From contig VWRR01000006.1 of assembly GCA_013995675.1 (NCBI GenBank), positions 1 through 64,000 on the forward strand: a stretch of 64,000 nucleotides of DNA, read 5' to 3'. The notes beneath the pieces were generated by a model, which worked only from the letters and a program-made list of their open reading frames with translations, made no database searches and was not told where the DNA came from. Below, one piece after another: positions 20,898-32,625 of the stretch. The position numbers and the translations under genes are program-made. This DNA is from Cyanidiococcus yangmingshanensis. Lineage: Eukaryota; Rhodophyta; Bangiophyceae; Cyanidiales; Cyanidiaceae. The first letter of the stretch is position 1. Every line of letters begins with the position of its first letter.

Positions 20898-22395
20898 TGC
20901 TTGTGCTCAATGCGAGCCCAAAAATGACGAATTCACAAGATCTTACGGCTCGAGCCAGGTCTAACGAGCACGCTGCGCTTAGCGCTCTCAATAAAACGAG
21001 ATTGCCTCGCATGAATTGATAGTCTCGCGCGCTGCTTGTGGACGCCGGTCGCTTGCGTCCGTTCGTGCCAGTCCAAAGCGATATGGGCTCATTGAGGGAA
21101 TGTCTATTCCCGATGATCTCACGAGATAGATCAGTCCAGAGTGGCCCCAGATTCTAGGGGCATGTTTGCGCAATTTTACCGATTGCAAGCTTTTCAACGC
21201 CAGTGGGACGGAGATCCACAGCAACGCTGGACGCTTGGATCGGAGCCGACGGTTTCACGCCAAGGAATTTGAGTAGGAGCAGATTTCAACGATCATCGAG
21301 CTCTGAAGGATGCTGTTATCATCTGGTCCAGATATCTCTGTTCTTTGAAGGGTTAGTGACCATAAATCGACGTCAGATGTTGTCGATGTGTCCCGCAGAT
21401 CACTTGGTCCCTATTAAGAGACGTCGAGGAGGATTCGGTTGAATTCCTTTCGATATCTTTCGGTCATTCCAGAGGATCTCCATGACGATGACCAAGTGTT
21501 CGTGCGCGAATAGGTTTCGGATCTCGTGATAGCGCTTCTTCTGTATCACTGCATCCAGCCTGCTGTGAGAAGCATCGTTGTGTCCGCGCCAACGAGTTTA
21601 CAATGGCAGCACCGATCGGGTCTATCTCCAGAGAACGTCCAGGGGCAGAGCTTCGATGGGAAATGATTGTCCAACCTTACGACTCAAGAGCATTCGAAGA
21701 GACGTGCTCAGACGCTTGTCCCGAGAATGCTGCAGCAGTCCTGAAGAGGAACGACACCACGCTCATTCAAGTCTAGTCATACTCTGTACGAGAAGTGTAT
21801 GCACTCGCTCCGTCACCGGAATCTCAGCTCTATCGAATCGACAAGTTCAGATCAGAGCAAGTGCGATGTATGTCCATGGAATCCATATAGTAACGATAAT
21901 CGACGAACTTGTCCAAACAGGTCATGAATGGGTCGGTTTCTATCAATCGTCTTTGACGGCTGCAGACGAGTGTCAATACTGCGTTGAAATAGATAGATAT
22001 CCGATAATCCAGGTACTCGTCCAAAAAGGCCACGTTTGTGCCAGTTTCTGCCGATCGTTCATAGCGACGGCAGGCGAATGGCCGTATTGAACAATATTGG
22101 ACGGGTATGTCCCATCAGTCAAGGCGATCACAGCGGCCGGGCGCATCCTTGGCGTCTCGCCAAAGGCCGTTGCAAAATTTGAATCCCTCGAACAAGCTCC
22201 TCTTACCCCGCTGGCTTCTGTCGGACAGTCTCAGTTCTGCTTCTTGCTTTCCGCCCGAAAAGAACTCGAAAGCTTACTTGGTTGTATACTGCCCGTACCC
22301 TCTGGATCATATTGACAGGCTCCTTTCGAGGTGGGTAAAGGTTTTGTCGTGACCAAGAACAACGCTTGGCTCGGAGAGAACGAGACAGCCTCCTG
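20898..22395. other. Intergenic region between divergent genes
   Basis: 1.5 kb between the patatin-like gene (minus) and kinesin-14 (plus), so it holds both promoters. The 170-codon plus frame at 21578-22090 has no known motif and was not called as a gene, although its last part consists of a 108-base tandem duplication kept in frame. Confidence 0.45.
21895..22090. repeat. Degenerate 108-base tandem duplication
   Basis: GATAATCGACGAACTTGTCC at 21895 recurs as GATAATCCAGGTACTCGTCC at 22003, an offset of 108 bases (36 codons). Similarity continues through CGGTTTCTATC / CAGTTTCTGCC and GACGGCTGCAGACGA / GACGGCAGGCGAA. The two copies are about 65-70 percent alike by eye. The second copy ends near a TGA at 22088. 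Confidence 0.6.
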
Positions 22396-24935
22396 ATGAA
22401 TCGAGAACGGGTGCCAACATCACGCCTGCGCCCGCCGACCCCAGTAATTACCTCCTTAGAAGGTGTCGGTGGTCTGCTGCTACCGACCGGCGCCACAGGG
22501 GCTTCGTCCGCGGAGCGTGAGAACTGCGCTCCTGCAAACACAAAGGAAAATCACGGCGTGACCGTTGAGCAACGTAGGGCAGAAGCCAAGACGCCTCCGG
22601 TGCGACCCGGAACAAAGATAGCGGACCTTACAACGGAAACGGCGGTAACCAGGACCCAGAATCAGTCTTCAAATGATCCGCGTTTCCCTCCACCGAGTCT
22701 ACCAAACATGTTTGCCTCAGAGCAAGCAAGTTCGTCGCAGCTCTCCACATTCATGGAGGAGACACGACGACGCATGGAAGAACAGGAGCGGCGGCTGCAC
22801 GCCATGATTCGTCTACAGCAGCAACAAGTGGCTGGTGCCAGCGCAGTAACAGGTTATGGTCGCAGTCAGGGGGCAACCGCTGCTGAACTGGAAGCGCTCC
22901 ACAACATGATCTCCTCGCAAAAGCATCTGATTGATTCTCTTCAACTGGAGAAGGCGCAAATGGTGAATGCAGTGCAGACCGAAAGGCTCGCAAAGCAAAT
23001 GGTAGAGCGCGAAGTGGCCGAACTGAAGAACTGTCTGCAAGAGACCGAGCGGCGGACACGCCAGCTAGAGAAAGCGCTTGAGGAGGCTCACTCCCGCCAT
23101 AATCAGCTGAGTGAAGAGGAAGTGACAAAGTTGCGCGCCCTCGAGCGAGACTGTGTTGAGCTTGAGCAAGCTCTTGCTGCTGAGAAACGCCAAAAACAGC
23201 GAGACGCTGAAGAGAAAGAAGCCGAAATAGCCCGCGTTCGGCGCCAATTGGAAGAGGAGGCACAGGAAAGCATACGCCGAGCAGTCCAGAGGGAACGGTC
23301 GAGTTTGGATGACGCTCGCTTGGAGGATAGAAAACCTTCGCAATCGGTTAGCTCACACGGAATCCGATGCCAGTGCCCTACGCGACCGGGTTCGCCACCT
23401 GGAGACAACTCTGCGCGAGACGGAGAGCCGTCTCGTCCAGTTCGAACAGAAGTATACCCACTTGGAAAGTGATCTCATGGCAGTGCGCAGCGAGTTGCGC
23501 GTCGCCGAAGAGGCGAAGTGCTCACTCGAGCGGTTGCTAGAGCGTGCTCGGGAAGATAACCAAGCGCTTCGTTTGGGATGTGAGAGCCTTGAGACCACTC
23601 TCCAAACAATGCGTGCAGAGAAATGCGCGCTGGAGACCAAAATAGGCTCTCATGAGGAACGCTTTCAACAGAATGGAAACGAAATCATGGAGCTTCCGTG
23701 CTCTGCTCGAAAGTCGCGAGCAGACCATCCGTGAACTTGAGGAGCAAGCGCGTGAAGATGAGCGGGTGCGTCGAGAGCTCCACAACATGGTCCAGGAATT
23801 GAAGGGCAATATTCGTGTATTTTGTCGGATTCGCCCGCTTTTGCCAGAGGAGCGCCAGCCTACTACCGAGAACCTGTTCCAACCAGTCGCTCGCTCTTGT
23901 GGACGAGGCCTCGAGGTATACGCACCTGTCGATACGAAGAAGGGTAGACCTCGGAACGACCGACCGCCTTTTGGGGCAGACAGTGCGCCAGCCTCAAGCG
24001 CGAGTGAGCGACCCAAATGGGTTTTCCAGTTTGATCGGGTCTTTGATGCCGTATCGACTCAAAAACAAGTTTTCGAAGAGATTTCGCAGCTCGTTCAGAG
24101 CGCCCTCGATGGGTACAAAGTATGTATCTTTGCATATGGACAAACCGGTAGCGGCAAAACGTTCACCATGATCGGCGATCATCAAAACCCCGGTATGATT
24201 CCGCTTTCTGTGCGTCAAGTCTTTGCGCATGCGGCGAAACTATCCGAGCAAGGTTACACATTCTCGTTCGAGGCCTGTTTCCTAGAAATTTATAACGAGC
24301 ATATTCGCGACCTTTTGGCAAAAGAGAGTGTCGCTGCTGCCGACTCGACCGAACCGAACAAATTTGCCATCAAGGTCGACCGAGCTACTGGCAGTACCTA
24401 CGTAAGCGACGTACGGATGGTTAGCGTACATGAACCCGCCGACGTGGAGCGACTGTTGACGATCAGCGCGCGGAACCGTATGACAGCGAGCACGCAGATG
24501 AATGAGCGCTCCTCGCGATCCCATTCCGTCTTTCGTCTCTATATTCGGGGCGAGAACCACGAAATGCAACAGAAGATACATGGTCTCTTGAACTTGATCG
24601 ATCTTGCGGGTAGTGAGCGGCTTGCACGGAGCGGCAGCGAAGGCGAGCGCCTCCGAGAGACGCAGCATATCAACAAGTCGTTGAGTGCTCTTGGAGACGT
24701 TATCGCCGCCCTCGCTAACAAGGAAAAGCACGTACCGTTCCGCAACAGCAAACTCACTTACCTGCTTCAGGACTCACTCGGTGGTGACTCAAAGACGCTC
24801 ATGTTCGTGAACATAAGTCCGACTTTGGACAGCTTCCCGGAATCACTCTGCAGTTTACGTTTTGCGGCCAAGGTGAACGCGTGCGACATTGGTACAGCCA
24901 GACGCAACCAGCGAGTCTCTTTCCAAGACATCTAG
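22396..24935 (+). CDS. Kinesin-14 (C-terminal motor), split over three frames
   Basis: About 845 residues if read through two apparent +1 shifts. The first ATG is 22396. Segment 1 (to about 23330) has a Ser/Pro-rich head and a long coiled coil with Glu/Arg/Leu heptads. Segment 2 (about 23310-23695) continues the coil in the next frame. Segment 3 (about 23690-24935) has the kinesin-14 neck ELKGNIRVFCRIRP, then the motor: P-loop GQTGSGKT (about 24138-24161), switch I NERSSRSHS, switch II LIDLAGSER and HINKSLSALGDVI. A motor at the C-terminus with this neck marks minus-end-directed kinesin-14 (KIFC/ATK type), used in spindle focusing. Shift 1 falls near 23310-23350 by an AAAA run, shift 2 near 23690-23700. 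Coil and neck register continue across both, so the gene is probably functional and the shifts are probably sequence errors. Confidence 0.9.
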
Positions 24936-25221
24936 AAGAGAGCAAACCTGGAGAGCCGAACATAAACGGTTGTTGACCCAGTCCAACACACTCGACTCGA
25001 GGTCAACTGTTTCGGGCGCATTGCTGCCGGCACGGCCGGAATCTCCTCGGGGCGGTCTCGTGGTCGCAGGGCTGCTGACCACCGACTGGGCTGTATCGCG
25101 GACGCTCTGTACCGACCCATACTCATCAACTTTTGGACAGAGTTTGTGACCAAATTGATCGTCCAACGGTGTACGGGCGTTTGGTTTGTTGTCGGGTGGC
25201 TGACCGACGAACTCGAGCCCA

Positions 25222-26679
25222 ATGGCAGCGCTCCCAAAAGTGGCCCAAGTTGGCGCTCGCTTCAAGGAAGAACGCCCACCGCGGAAGCAACCATCACTCC
25301 GGAACCGGCTTCGAGCGCTTGAACGCCTCGTGCGTTGGCGGAACCTAGCAGAACCAGCACTTCTGGAAAAGAGGCGGGAACTTGAGCGCCTTCGTAGAGT
25401 GTATGAAAAGAAGCGACGCAATGCAGAAAAAGCGGCGATCACCCGCAAGTACCTGCCTCTTCGCAAGATGGAGGAACGCAGGATCCTTCGCAGACTAGAC
25501 CGACTGCGTAGCGCTCGATTCGAGGATCCTCAGGCTCAGGAAGATGAAGTTCGCAGCCTTGAGCGCGATCTGGTATACGTACGCTATTTTCCCGACGGAG
25601 TCAAGTACGTGGCGCTCTTTCCCAAAAGCGGACACACCAGCCGCGCCAAAAAACTCATAGAACGGTATCGTCGTCGGATTGAGCGCGCTCATGGCGAGCA
25701 GATGACCATGAAAACGCCCGAACATCCTGTGGAAGATGCCGATGAACTGGACGAGGACACGGAGCCGGTACCGAACCGACCAGTTTCCGTCGTGCATGCT
25801 CATCAAAGACGAGATCGCGTCCACGCTGAGGCCGTGCATCAAAAACGAAATGGCAAGGCGTCTAGCCTCCGTGCTGAGGACGAATCGGCCGCTGGGGACA
25901 TGAATCGCCCGGCATCGAGTTTAGCGCCAGCTATGTATACGCGGACGCGACAACAGCAGAAGGTACCTGCTGCCAACGCAGCCAGTCCAGTGCGGTTGCG
26001 TCAGGCGCCATCTCCCCGCTGGCCATGTCCGCCCGGGAAAGATACCATTGGCCTTGCCGAGCTGAATCAGTCTTCGGTGTATCCGGCAGGGCATCGAAAG
26101 CAGACACCCGTTTCGAATCGAAGCGACGAGCATCGCGCGCGGCAACGAGGGCCGTCACCTGATCCGCTCATCGAGCCAGACGAAGACGAATCCAATCCGA
26201 CGCGTTCGCCTTTGCCAACGCACGACGATGATGACGAGGATGCGCTAGATCGTCACATCTACATTGCCAGACTTCAGCTGCCCAGGGCGCAAGCACAAGG
26301 CGTATCCGAAGCGCGTCGATCGCGGGGTCGCGGTCGACAACGATTGATCTGCGCAGCCACAAAGGAAGCGTCTGCAACCTCGGAGACGGCCGCGAGTTTG
26401 ATCCGAATAGACTCAACTGAGGCCTGGTTGCACGCGCCTCTAACAGAATTCGACCGCATCAGAGAGATACATTTGAAGGATCACCCAAGCATGCAGCGCA
26501 GTGCAAAGGCCCCAGTTCGGCAAGCGCCGCTGATCCCCAACACATGGACGCTGCATCGAAAGCCCGATACACCCGACTCTGACAACTCGCGCGATACTCG
26601 CCCGCCCAGGAACCAACCTCTAGCAGCCCAGCTGAAAGCGACCTTTTCCGGTTCGTTCATGTTGTGGTGTCCAACTTGA
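25222..26679 (+). CDS. Efg1-like rRNA-processing protein
   Basis: 485 residues from an ATG 286 bases after the kinesin stop. Residues about 20-150 are a highly basic helical domain: LRNRLRALERLVRW, a KKRRNAEKAAITRKYLPLRKMEERRILRRL stretch given here in two parts by its ends, then LVYVRYFPDGVKYVALFP. That order, a helical pair followed by a YVxYFPxxxKYxxLFP block, is typical of EFG1, a nucleolar protein of the small-subunit processome that works in 18S rRNA maturation. The remaining 330 residues are disordered, rich in Arg, Pro, Asp and Glu, with an acidic DDDDEDALD patch, and are much longer than the tail in yeast. The family call rests on the N-terminal domain only. Confidence 0.65.
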   Translation: MAALPKVAQVGARFKEERPPRKQPSLRNRLRALERLVRWRNLAEPALLEKRRELERLRRVYEKKRRNAEKAAITRKYLPLRKMEERRILRRLDRLRSARFEDPQAQEDEVRSLERDLVYVRYFPDGVKYVALFPKSGHTSRAKKLIERYRRRIERAHGEQMTMKTPEHPVEDADELDEDTEPVPNRPVSVVHAHQRRDRVHAEAVHQKRNGKASSLRAEDESAAGDMNRPASSLAPAMYTRTRQQQKVPAANAASPVRLRQAPSPRWPCPPGKDTIGLAELNQSSVYPAGHRKQTPVSNRSDEHRARQRGPSPDPLIEPDEDESNPTRSPLPTHDDDDEDALDRHIYIARLQLPRAQAQGVSEARRSRGRGRQRLICAATKEASATSETAASLIRIDSTEAWLHAPLTEFDRIREIHLKDHPSMQRSAKAPVRQAPLIPNTWTLHRKPDTPDSDNSRDTRPPRNQPLAAQLKATFSGSFMLWCPT

Positions 26680-27713
26680 ACTCCCTGTATCCGTATCCGG
26701 AACCACTCCGACCAGGCAGCGAGACAGCAGTGTCAAGCTTCACAGCCGAGCGCATCGATGGCGGTCCCGAGTCCAAGTGCAGGGCCATGCACCGCGTCCC
26801 TGCGTGTGCGCATTTGTCGGCTCGCACGCACACGCCTGCAATCGCACTGCGCGGTGATCGATGATCGCAGCGGCGCTTTCGTACGCGAATCGCGCGGAGA
26901 TTGCGCCAACGCGTACGCTGCCGAAACCTTCATGGCATCCGGCGCTGCCCCAACCACAGAAAATACAATTCGAGGTTTCAGACACAAACCATCGTTACCT
27001 GGAACAGCCGACGCAATCGCGGATAGCCTCGAATAAATCCAAACGCAGCAGCGATCTCTATCACGAACGCAACCACACCAAACCTCATCCGTAACCATGG
27101 CGGCAGGAGAACTCAAGAGAAACCATGCAGCCCCGGGCGCGTTCTGCAGCCACTCGGGCCAGACGCAACCGTCCATGGGCCCGCGGCCTGCGCGATCGCC
27201 TCGCGTGCCGCGCGCCAGCAGGCCGGGGCGCGTCCCTGAAGCATCGCTCCGCTGAATCGGCCGCCGCCATCCCGTCCGTGCAGACACGTGTCCACGCGGG
27301 AACGGTGCCCCCAGCAGTCGTCGGCCATCGCGAACGATGCGCCGTTGCCGGTGACACGTGCCTGCGCCAACATCGCGTCTCGACCATATGGACGTTCCGG
27401 GGCGCGCAGGCCACCGGTGTCCAGCACCGATGCCGTCTTGCGCGCAACGGATCGCATCGTGCGGTACGCCACCATGGTGACGCGCTGCTGCGCACAAACA
27501 CGTGCCCCAGGCGCCACTCGACAGATTCGTTCGATCGAGACCGGACAGCGACAAGCCGCCGCCACGGAAATTATCTTCTGGCATGCGGCGGATCCAATCG
27601 CCTGGCAGCGTTGCAGGCCGAAACGCGGGCCGTGACACAGACGAGTTGGCTCGACGAACGCCTCTACCAGCCGTCTGTTTCGTCTGGCCAGTGGAATAGC
27701 GCGTCCAAGCCCG

Positions 27714-27769
27714 TGTGTACGGCAAACTTTGTGTACGGCAAACTTTGTGTACGGCAAACTTTGTGTACG
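27714..27769. repeat. 3.5 tandem copies of a 16-base unit in the GATA gene promoter
   Basis: Unit TGTGTACGGCAAACTT, three exact copies at 27714, 27730 and 27746, then a half copy TGTGTACGAC at 27762. It lies 180-230 bases before the ATG of the GATA zinc-finger gene. Exact short repeats at this distance may be protein-binding sites, or a young tandem expansion. Confidence 0.85.
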
Positions 27770-27902
27770 ACTTTTTGTAAGACTTTGCAAGTGCGTTGCG
27801 TGCTCGCGATCATCAGTGTCTGTCAGTTTGTAGAGGCACGCGACCAAGCTTGGTTTGTTGGGTTGGGCGTAGCGCACGGCCAGAACGGCCACGGGGACGG
27901 CT

Positions 27903-27910
27903 TTTATAGG
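27903..27910 (+). promoter_or_regulatory. Possible TATA element of the GATA gene
   Basis: TTTATAGG, about 36-43 bases upstream of the ATG at 27946. Spacing is plausible for a short leader. No other support. Confidence 0.3.
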
Positions 27911-27945
27911 TTAGCGCGAAACGATACGTTTTGAACGCTGGGAAG

Positions 27946-30348
27946 ATGGTTGTTGGAGGTTTGCGGTGCATCTCGTGCTCGACGCACGACACACCGCTCT
28001 GGAGAGCTGGGCCCACAGGTGCAAAAACCTTGTGCAACGCCTGCGGAGTCAAGTGGAAGAAGGGCAAGTTGTCGCTTGTGATTGATGGTGTCAGTTACTC
28101 GTATGGTGATGCTGCTCCGGGCACGCGTCGTTGTCGCACGGTGCCGCGGAACGTTGAACGGGTGCAGCTTCCCAGCGCAGCGACACCGAAGCGATTAAGT
28201 AACGAGTGGGAACAGGGACTGTCGGAAGCGCACGTCGATGACGCTGACGCATCACCTACTAGTAGGGCAATCAGTGTGGGGCAAAGTCGCCAGCTGGGTG
28301 GCCTTGGCTCGGGTCTCCGAAGTCGTACCGCTGCTGGGGCCGGAAACCGCCGGGGTGGCGCCACGGGCCGCGAGCGCCAGGCCAGCCGCAGCCGGAGCCA
28401 GATGCGAGTCTCGGCTGGTGCTCCCTCCATGGCGCTTCCGCGAAGCGCATCCTGGGCGCAGTTTGGGGACTGCGGTTGGGCACTCAGTGGGGTCAGCAAA
28501 CCTGGTCGTTCTCGACGCCGAAAGGGGACGGCTTCAGTGGGCTCTTCGGCCCGTTTCGGCCAACTGCAACGCTCGGCATCGGCCGTGAGCCTGGCGCCAC
28601 TGCCCGAATTCGGCTGGTTGCCGTCGAGAAGTGGGAGCCCTCGTCAAGCAAATGGATTCGGTGTAACCTTATTCAGTGAATGGAGCTCCTACGCTGCGGA
28701 GATGAACCACGCGCATGGTGATGCGCGATCAGTTTCCGGGAACAGCCTTGAGAGTGGTGCTGATAACGACGTGTCTGTGTCGAATCGGTCGACTATTCGG
28801 GAAGAAAATCAATCGGTAGCAGAGGAAGCACTCCTCTTTAGTCCAGACGATCCGTGGTCGATTGAACGTGGGCCCATGATTGCTTCCTGGCCACTAGCAA
28901 GTACCGATGACACGGAGATGGGTCACCAGCAATCCGGTGATGACGGAGACGGCGAAGACGCTCGATCGATTGCAGACCCACGGGCCACGGTTGCCGAATA
29001 CATAGGCTGGCATACGCTTTCTGGTCTGGATTCCGCCTTTGCACGTGACGATCCGGGAATGACCAACGATACGGAATCGTCCGCGTTTTCCGAGTCACAT
29101 CGTACGTCCCACCGCGAGGATGGCCTCATGAGTGCGGCTGAGGAAGCCTTTATGGTCGCTGCAGTCCACGGCTTTTGTGTTCAGGAAAATGATCATTCGC
29201 TGGGCACGAACGCGTCAAACCTAATGCAGCGCATCGGAAATCCCTCAGGCTCCATTCGAAATGCGACGATGAAGAAGAACGCGTCATTGATCGCGACGGA
29301 GAGACCGCCGAAATCGTGGACCAAGAGCCTCTTACCGCCGAGTGATGGCGTTCCTCCAAACCCAGTAATGCCGAGGACGTCGTCGGGCTACTATGGATCC
29401 GCTCGAAAAACCTTTGGGCCGAATCAATCGGGATGGGCATTGCAGGTCACGCAGGAAACGCAGGATCTATCCGAGAGTAGCTCCTCACGATATCCACATG
29501 TGTACGGCAACACAGTACTCGAGCGTGAGAGCTGGAATGCTGATGGTCGTGCTCATGGTAACGGCGGCGTCGAATCAAGCAGAGGCGGCCATGTCATGCC
29601 GGCCGCACGGAAACTGGAACCTTATGTCGGAGAGTTTGAGGAGAACTCGAGTCGGGCTGGCGCTGACTCACCGTCCCGGCGGGCTGGCGAGAGTCCGATT
29701 GAGCGCCCGGTCTTGACTGACCTCCTGGAGCTTGCTCCCACGTCGCGTGAAGTGCAAACCGCCACGCAGTTACTGGCCGCAATACCGCCATTGCCGACAT
29801 CACGAGACATGACCAAGACCAGCAGCATCATGGCCCTTGTCCGAGACGCGCAACATCCGTTTTCGAAACTGTACGCTGTCGGCGTCTATAGGCTGGCGTC
29901 GCTGATGGCGCGTTTTCCACCAGACTCGTGCAACACTCTATCTGAAGAAGCCTATATTCGCGCCTTTGTTGCTGACCAGGCTTCTTGCTCGATCTGCTCT
30001 GCGCAAACGGCGGCTGCCACCCATGGGCGGTTAGACATGCAGCGAGCCCACTCGCTAGCACTCCAGGGCTTTTACTACGACCCACATGCATATCGCCGGG
30101 CCGTTGCCGCGTTCCGCAACATGTACGCAGTAAGCGAGTTGAACAGCTTTGCGATTGATGAATTTTTCCGCGTTTTTATGTACGATACGCGCGTGGCATT
30201 AGCGAAACAACGCACGCTTTGCCAATCGAGCCCCGCACACTCCTGTCACAGGCATTCCAGCACAACCGGCCCGATGCATCAGGATCTCAATGCGGTCGCG
30301 AATAATTCGGAGTCGTCTTCGTCGTCTGCGTTGCGTTCAAAAGCGTAG
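27946..30348 (+). CDS. GATA-type zinc-finger protein
   Basis: 800 residues from the first ATG (27946); a TTG five codons upstream is in frame. The zinc finger is at the very N-terminus: C8-x2-C11-x18-C30-x2-C33, containing TPLWRAGP and [13 protein letters not shown]. The 18-residue loop is the plant and fungal type IVb. Such domains bind GATA sites in DNA, so this is a likely nuclear transcription factor. A basic Arg/Ser-rich stretch follows (residues about 90-220), a possible nuclear localisation signal. Residues 240-600 look disordered and acidic/Ser-rich. The last 180 residues contain a more ordered helical part with CSICSAQ and [19 protein letters not shown], which I do not recognise. Regulated nitrogen or light response is known for the family, but nothing here shows it. 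Confidence 0.82.
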   Translation: MVVGGLRCISCSTHDTPLWRAGPTGAKTLCNACGVKWKKGKLSLVIDGVSYSYGDAAPGTRRCRTVPRNVERVQLPSAATPKRLSNEWEQGLSEAHVDDADASPTSRAISVGQSRQLGGLGSGLRSRTAAGAGNRRGGATGRERQASRSRSQMRVSAGAPSMALPRSASWAQFGDCGWALSGVSKPGRSRRRKGTASVGSSARFGQLQRSASAVSLAPLPEFGWLPSRSGSPRQANGFGVTLFSEWSSYAAEMNHAHGDARSVSGNSLESGADNDVSVSNRSTIREENQSVAEEALLFSPDDPWSIERGPMIASWPLASTDDTEMGHQQSGDDGDGEDARSIADPRATVAEYIGWHTLSGLDSAFARDDPGMTNDTESSAFSESHRTSHREDGLMSAAEEAFMVAAVHGFCVQENDHSLGTNASNLMQRIGNPSGSIRNATMKKNASLIATERPPKSWTKSLLPPSDGVPPNPVMPRTSSGYYGSARKTFGPNQSGWALQVTQETQDLSESSSSRYPHVYGNTVLERESWNADGRAHGNGGVESSRGGHVMPAARKLEPYVGEFEENSSRAGADSPSRRAGESPIERPVLTDLLELAPTSREVQTATQLLAAIPPLPTSRDMTKTSSIMALVRDAQHPFSKLYAVGVYRLASLMARFPPDSCNTLSEEAYIRAFVADQASCSICSAQTAAATHGRLDMQRAHSLALQGFYYDPHAYRRAVAAFRNMYAVSELNSFAIDEFFRVFMYDTRVALAKQRTLCQSSPAHSCHRHSSTTGPMHQDLNAVANNSESSSSSALRSKA

Positions 30349-32625
30349 GCGACGTGCTGGGATGGGCAATGCTCGGTGAGCACAGTGTGCATCACAGAGA
30401 CCTGGCACCGATGACGTCGGGCTGGCATACTCGAACAGTACTCTAGTCAGCGTTCATTGGTCGGCGGCGAACGCACATATTGCTGGCCAACCGTTGCGCG
30501 CGCTCCAGGATTCGTTACGCTTCTTTCTTGAGGATGCATGAACGAGGACCGCATTGAAGTGAGGATGCTCGCCAGCACCGAGGCGTTGGCTCGTGCGACC
30601 TCGATTTGAGTCTGTGCTTTCGAATTCGAGGCGCAACTCCACAACGGGCGCACTTGAATGCGTGGAGGGCATTTTTTGGGATGAGCGCGCTATGGAATCG
30701 GAGCCAGTGATGAACAAGGGACACCGACGACTTGATTGGGCGCTGTTCGTGTTGGCATTCGGGCTAGATGGCGAACGCCCAATCCGAAGCAAGCGACGTC
30801 TACACGACCTGTGAAGCGGACACATCAAAGCCACTCGCATTGGATGAATATCCATGCGCGAAGGAGAGGCGTATCTGACTCTTGGGTCAACTGAAGCGTG
30901 TTCGCGTTTCATCGGCAGGTGAAAATGAGCCGCATTCGGCGACGTCATGTGCCGGATAGGCATTCGTCGAACGGATTCATTCACTTTCAATGACGCCTGT
31001 GACTGTGATCAGACGCGGCACAGCAGCGTCGTTGATACATCAAAGGGATTCGTCAACGATTTTGGCTCCTGTTGCGCGACTCGAGTAAAATAGTACGAGC
31101 CCTCGACGGCGTCAAACCGATCAAGTATGCGGAAATCAACGCTGGTACTCATCGATATCGAGTGGCAGACCAAATTTTGGTCTGGCACACGCACCCCTTC
31201 ATGGTGATCGGCTGCCACGTTCGACATCAACTGCTCTGAATCCGAGGACGCGGCCAACAGAGACCGAGGCTCCAGCAGCCTGCCTCCAGTGGCCGACGCA
31301 ATCGAACGCCAAAATTGACCTACGCGCTTGCAATGATGCCCAAGCATAAAAGTACGACCTCGATATCGACAACACCAAGATGGCAGATCATGTCCGTAAA
31401 CTTGCTTGCCTGCGCTTCCAACCTCTCTCTGATCATGCACGCACACACCAAAACAGATACGCAGAAAAAACAAGCACCTTCGCGAGCGCAACTCAGTAAC
31501 CAGCACGCTTCCACAACAATCATCCAAATCTGATGCCAAAGAAACCCGTCAACCATCCGGGGCAATCCGGACGATCATCATATCGTTTCTATTATCACAA
31601 GACAATCCATACCGATGCGGAATATAATCAGGACACGTGTCCATTCGAAGGGTATCAGCGCCCGTTCCGTCCACCAAGGATGCGTGTTGTCTCGGGGAGC
31701 GGTCGGCGCATCTGCACCCGCCAAAATCCCGACCTGTCCGGCATGGATTTGGTCGTGCATTCGTGGCGGGCGCGCGGCCACGCCATCCATCGCACGCCGC
31801 GACGGTCGCTTTGGGCGCAGGCGTACACGGCACCCTCGGGGACACGCTATCGGATACAACTTATAGGGATCGACGTTCACAACCTCTTTCCGGTCCCGCT
31901 TCAGTAGTAGCACTCGTTGTTTGTATTGGGAACGTTTAGGGTGAGTGGTTGAGGTCGCTGCTGAGAAATCCGGTTTTTTAGAGTCGGTATTCGGCTTTGT
32001 ACTAGACGGTGCCTGGCGGAGCGTTTCGCTGAAGCGCGTGCTTGCGTGTAACGCGCCGGACTTGTTGTGGCTCTGCGGCTCGTACGCGCGAACGTTTCAT
32101 AGGCCGCTTCTCAGACGATTCGACGGCGTACATATAGAGGGAAAGGGTTGTGTGTCAAAGTTCGCGGTGACGAACCTCGACACTCGACACCAAGTGTAGC
32201 ATCGAACTTGTCTGGACACGAGTGGTGAATGCTATTTGGGCTCTGTTTGTGTCGGCGCCGCACCTGATCGCGGACCGGAACGGCGATACACTGTGAGAGC
32301 GCTGGTGAAGGAAAGGTTTGGCGACGTCCGCGCAAGCGTGCATCCTTTTTGACGCAGAGACAGCCTCCAGCAGCGGGGCGCACGGGTGATCGAGGGGCCA
32401 CAATCGAGCCTTGTCTGGCTTACCGGCGTCGCTATTAGACTGTGTAGACGGATAGACTGGCTTTGGTCGCGAATAGGTACGGATTGCACGGTTGCGGCCG
32501 TTCTCGGAGAGAGCAAGCAACACTCGTTAGCGCCGGTGAGCGCAGCGTCGACTGCGGCGCACCACACGTTTTACGATCGAAGCGGTGGCCTGTCGTTGGG
32601 TGCGAACGTATCCCGCGTCACTGCC
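30349..32625. other. Long intergenic region, no supported gene
   Basis: 2.3 kb, the longest gap among the conserved genes. Candidate frames (minus 30454-30990 of 178 codons and minus 31009-31539 of 176 codons) have no motif and odd composition. The right third is GC-rich like 26680-27945. A GTACATATAGAGG word near 32128 is TATA-like, but lies 490 bases before the phosphatase ATG, so the phosphatase leader could be long or its start could be upstream. Confidence 0.4.

Larger units (their letters stand above)
26680..27945. other. GC-rich gene-free interval upstream of the GATA gene
   Basis: 1.27 kb. Long frames overlap on both strands here (minus 330 and 259 codons, plus 269 codons), but none has a family motif; they are rich in Arg, Ala and Cys, as expected when a GC-rich sequence lacks stops by chance. 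The right part (27700-27945) should be the promoter of the GATA gene, with a 16-base triple repeat and a TATA-like word. Confidence 0.5.

Noticed and set aside
22396-24935. Introns as the cause of the frame changes in kinesin-14 and the other split genes
   Set aside because: Coding similarity continues directly across each junction without missing residues, and no GT...AG pair of usable length and position was found.
27931-27945. Non-ATG upstream starts (TTG, GTG) for the GATA, kelch, protease, phosphatase, helicase and other genes
   Set aside because: Nuclear genes of this type normally start at ATG; the in-frame ATGs give family-like N-termini or targeting signals.
30454-31539. Two minus-strand frames of 178 and 176 codons
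   Set aside because: No motif, unusual composition and no start support; treated as chance frames in a long gap.
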